A stretch of 7,122 nucleotides of DNA, from the NCBI GenBank assembly GCA_052034135.1, contig JBPOJC010000079.1:1-7122 (forward strand). Direction: 5' to 3'. Made by a program: the position numbers and the translations under genes. Below the pieces are notes generated by a model. It worked only from the letters and a program-made list of their open reading frames with translations, had not been told where the DNA came from and searched no databases. Shown here piece by piece: positions 7,033-7,122 of the stretch. The stretch's first letter is position 1; every line of letters begins with the position of its first letter. This DNA comes from JAGPKI01 sp052034135 (GTDB lineage Bacteria; Caldisericota; Caldisericia; UBA6126; JAGPKI01).

Positions 7033-7122
7033 TTTCTCTGAATGTATTCCCATAAAATCCCGTCTTCAATGCAATACTCACCTCTGCTATGAGCTTTCAA
7101 AATTCCTTTATCAACCAATCTG
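7029..7122 (-). CDS. C-terminal end of an excisionase-like helix-turn-helix protein (partial)
   Basis: The gene enters from the right edge; its last 30 codons, from 7121 to the TAA at 7031-7029, are visible. They begin RLVDKGILKAHSRGEYCIED and end LWEYIQRK. This resembles the second half of an HTH_17/MerR-like excisionase domain: end of the recognition helix (rLvdkGilka), a short charged wing around RGEYCI, then a closing helix with a Trp (ILWEYIQRK). Such proteins are usually 55-80 residues and bind DNA as recombination directionality factors or small regulators. It lies 145 bases upstream of the small HTH frame on the same strand, so two related small DNA-binding genes may sit in tandem before the helicase-methylase pair. 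The match was made by eye on a short fragment, and a longer protein ending in such a fold is possible. Confidence 0.5.
   Translation of the reverse strand, partial: RLVDKGILKAHSRGEYCIEDGILWEYIQRK

Noticed and set aside
1..7122. CRISPR arrays, tRNA or rRNA genes, insertion-sequence ends
   Set aside because: No regularly spaced repeats, cloverleaf-like segments, rRNA-like stretches or transposase frames were seen on either strand.

Overview
This is an AT-rich window (roughly 30% G+C by eye, not computed) from a bacterium that uses the standard code. The big genes encode Trp with TGG, use many AGA and ATA codons and carry clear Shine-Dalgarno sites. Low-GC Firmicutes or other AT-rich anaerobes would fit, but no gene here fixes the taxon. 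Everything recognisable is on the minus strand and reads right to left.

Layout in transcription order. (1) 7122-7029: the last 30 codons of a gene entering from the right edge, resembling the wing and C-terminal helix of an excisionase-type (HTH_17/MerR-like) DNA-binding domain. (2) 7028-6884: an AT-rich spacer with a 14-bp perfect inverted repeat, a 9-bp tandem repeat, a small palindrome over a possible promoter, and a strong Shine-Dalgarno sequence. (3) 6883-6728: a tiny second excisionase-like HTH reading frame, apparently decayed, with a TGA where the family has its conserved Trp. (4) 6714-3424: a 1096-aa fusion of a PLD-type (HKD) nuclease domain and a Snf2-like superfamily 2 helicase. 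(5) 3431-27: a 1134-aa Eco57I-type N6-adenine methyltransferase with a TaqI-like target-recognition domain. Its start codon overlaps the helicase stop by 8 bases.

Genes 4 and 5 form a compact, translationally coupled restriction-modification-like unit. The methyltransferase would recognise and mark a DNA site. The helicase would translocate on unmodified DNA and its PLD domain would cut. The composition resembles the single-chain type ISP enzymes (nuclease-helicase-methylase-recognition domain), but it is split into two chains and uses a PLD nuclease. No DISARM or BREX partner gene is visible, though the window may cut the operon.

The most notable detail is possible decay at both ends of the unit. 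The methyltransferase stops with TAA just after the QINDARQLPFIIP segment, yet the frame stays open and reads YKQLNFFE, which looks like the normal family continuation. The upstream HTH frame is broken by TGA at its Trp position. The unit may therefore be a partly inactivated defence island, or these stops may have another explanation (sequencing error or readthrough).
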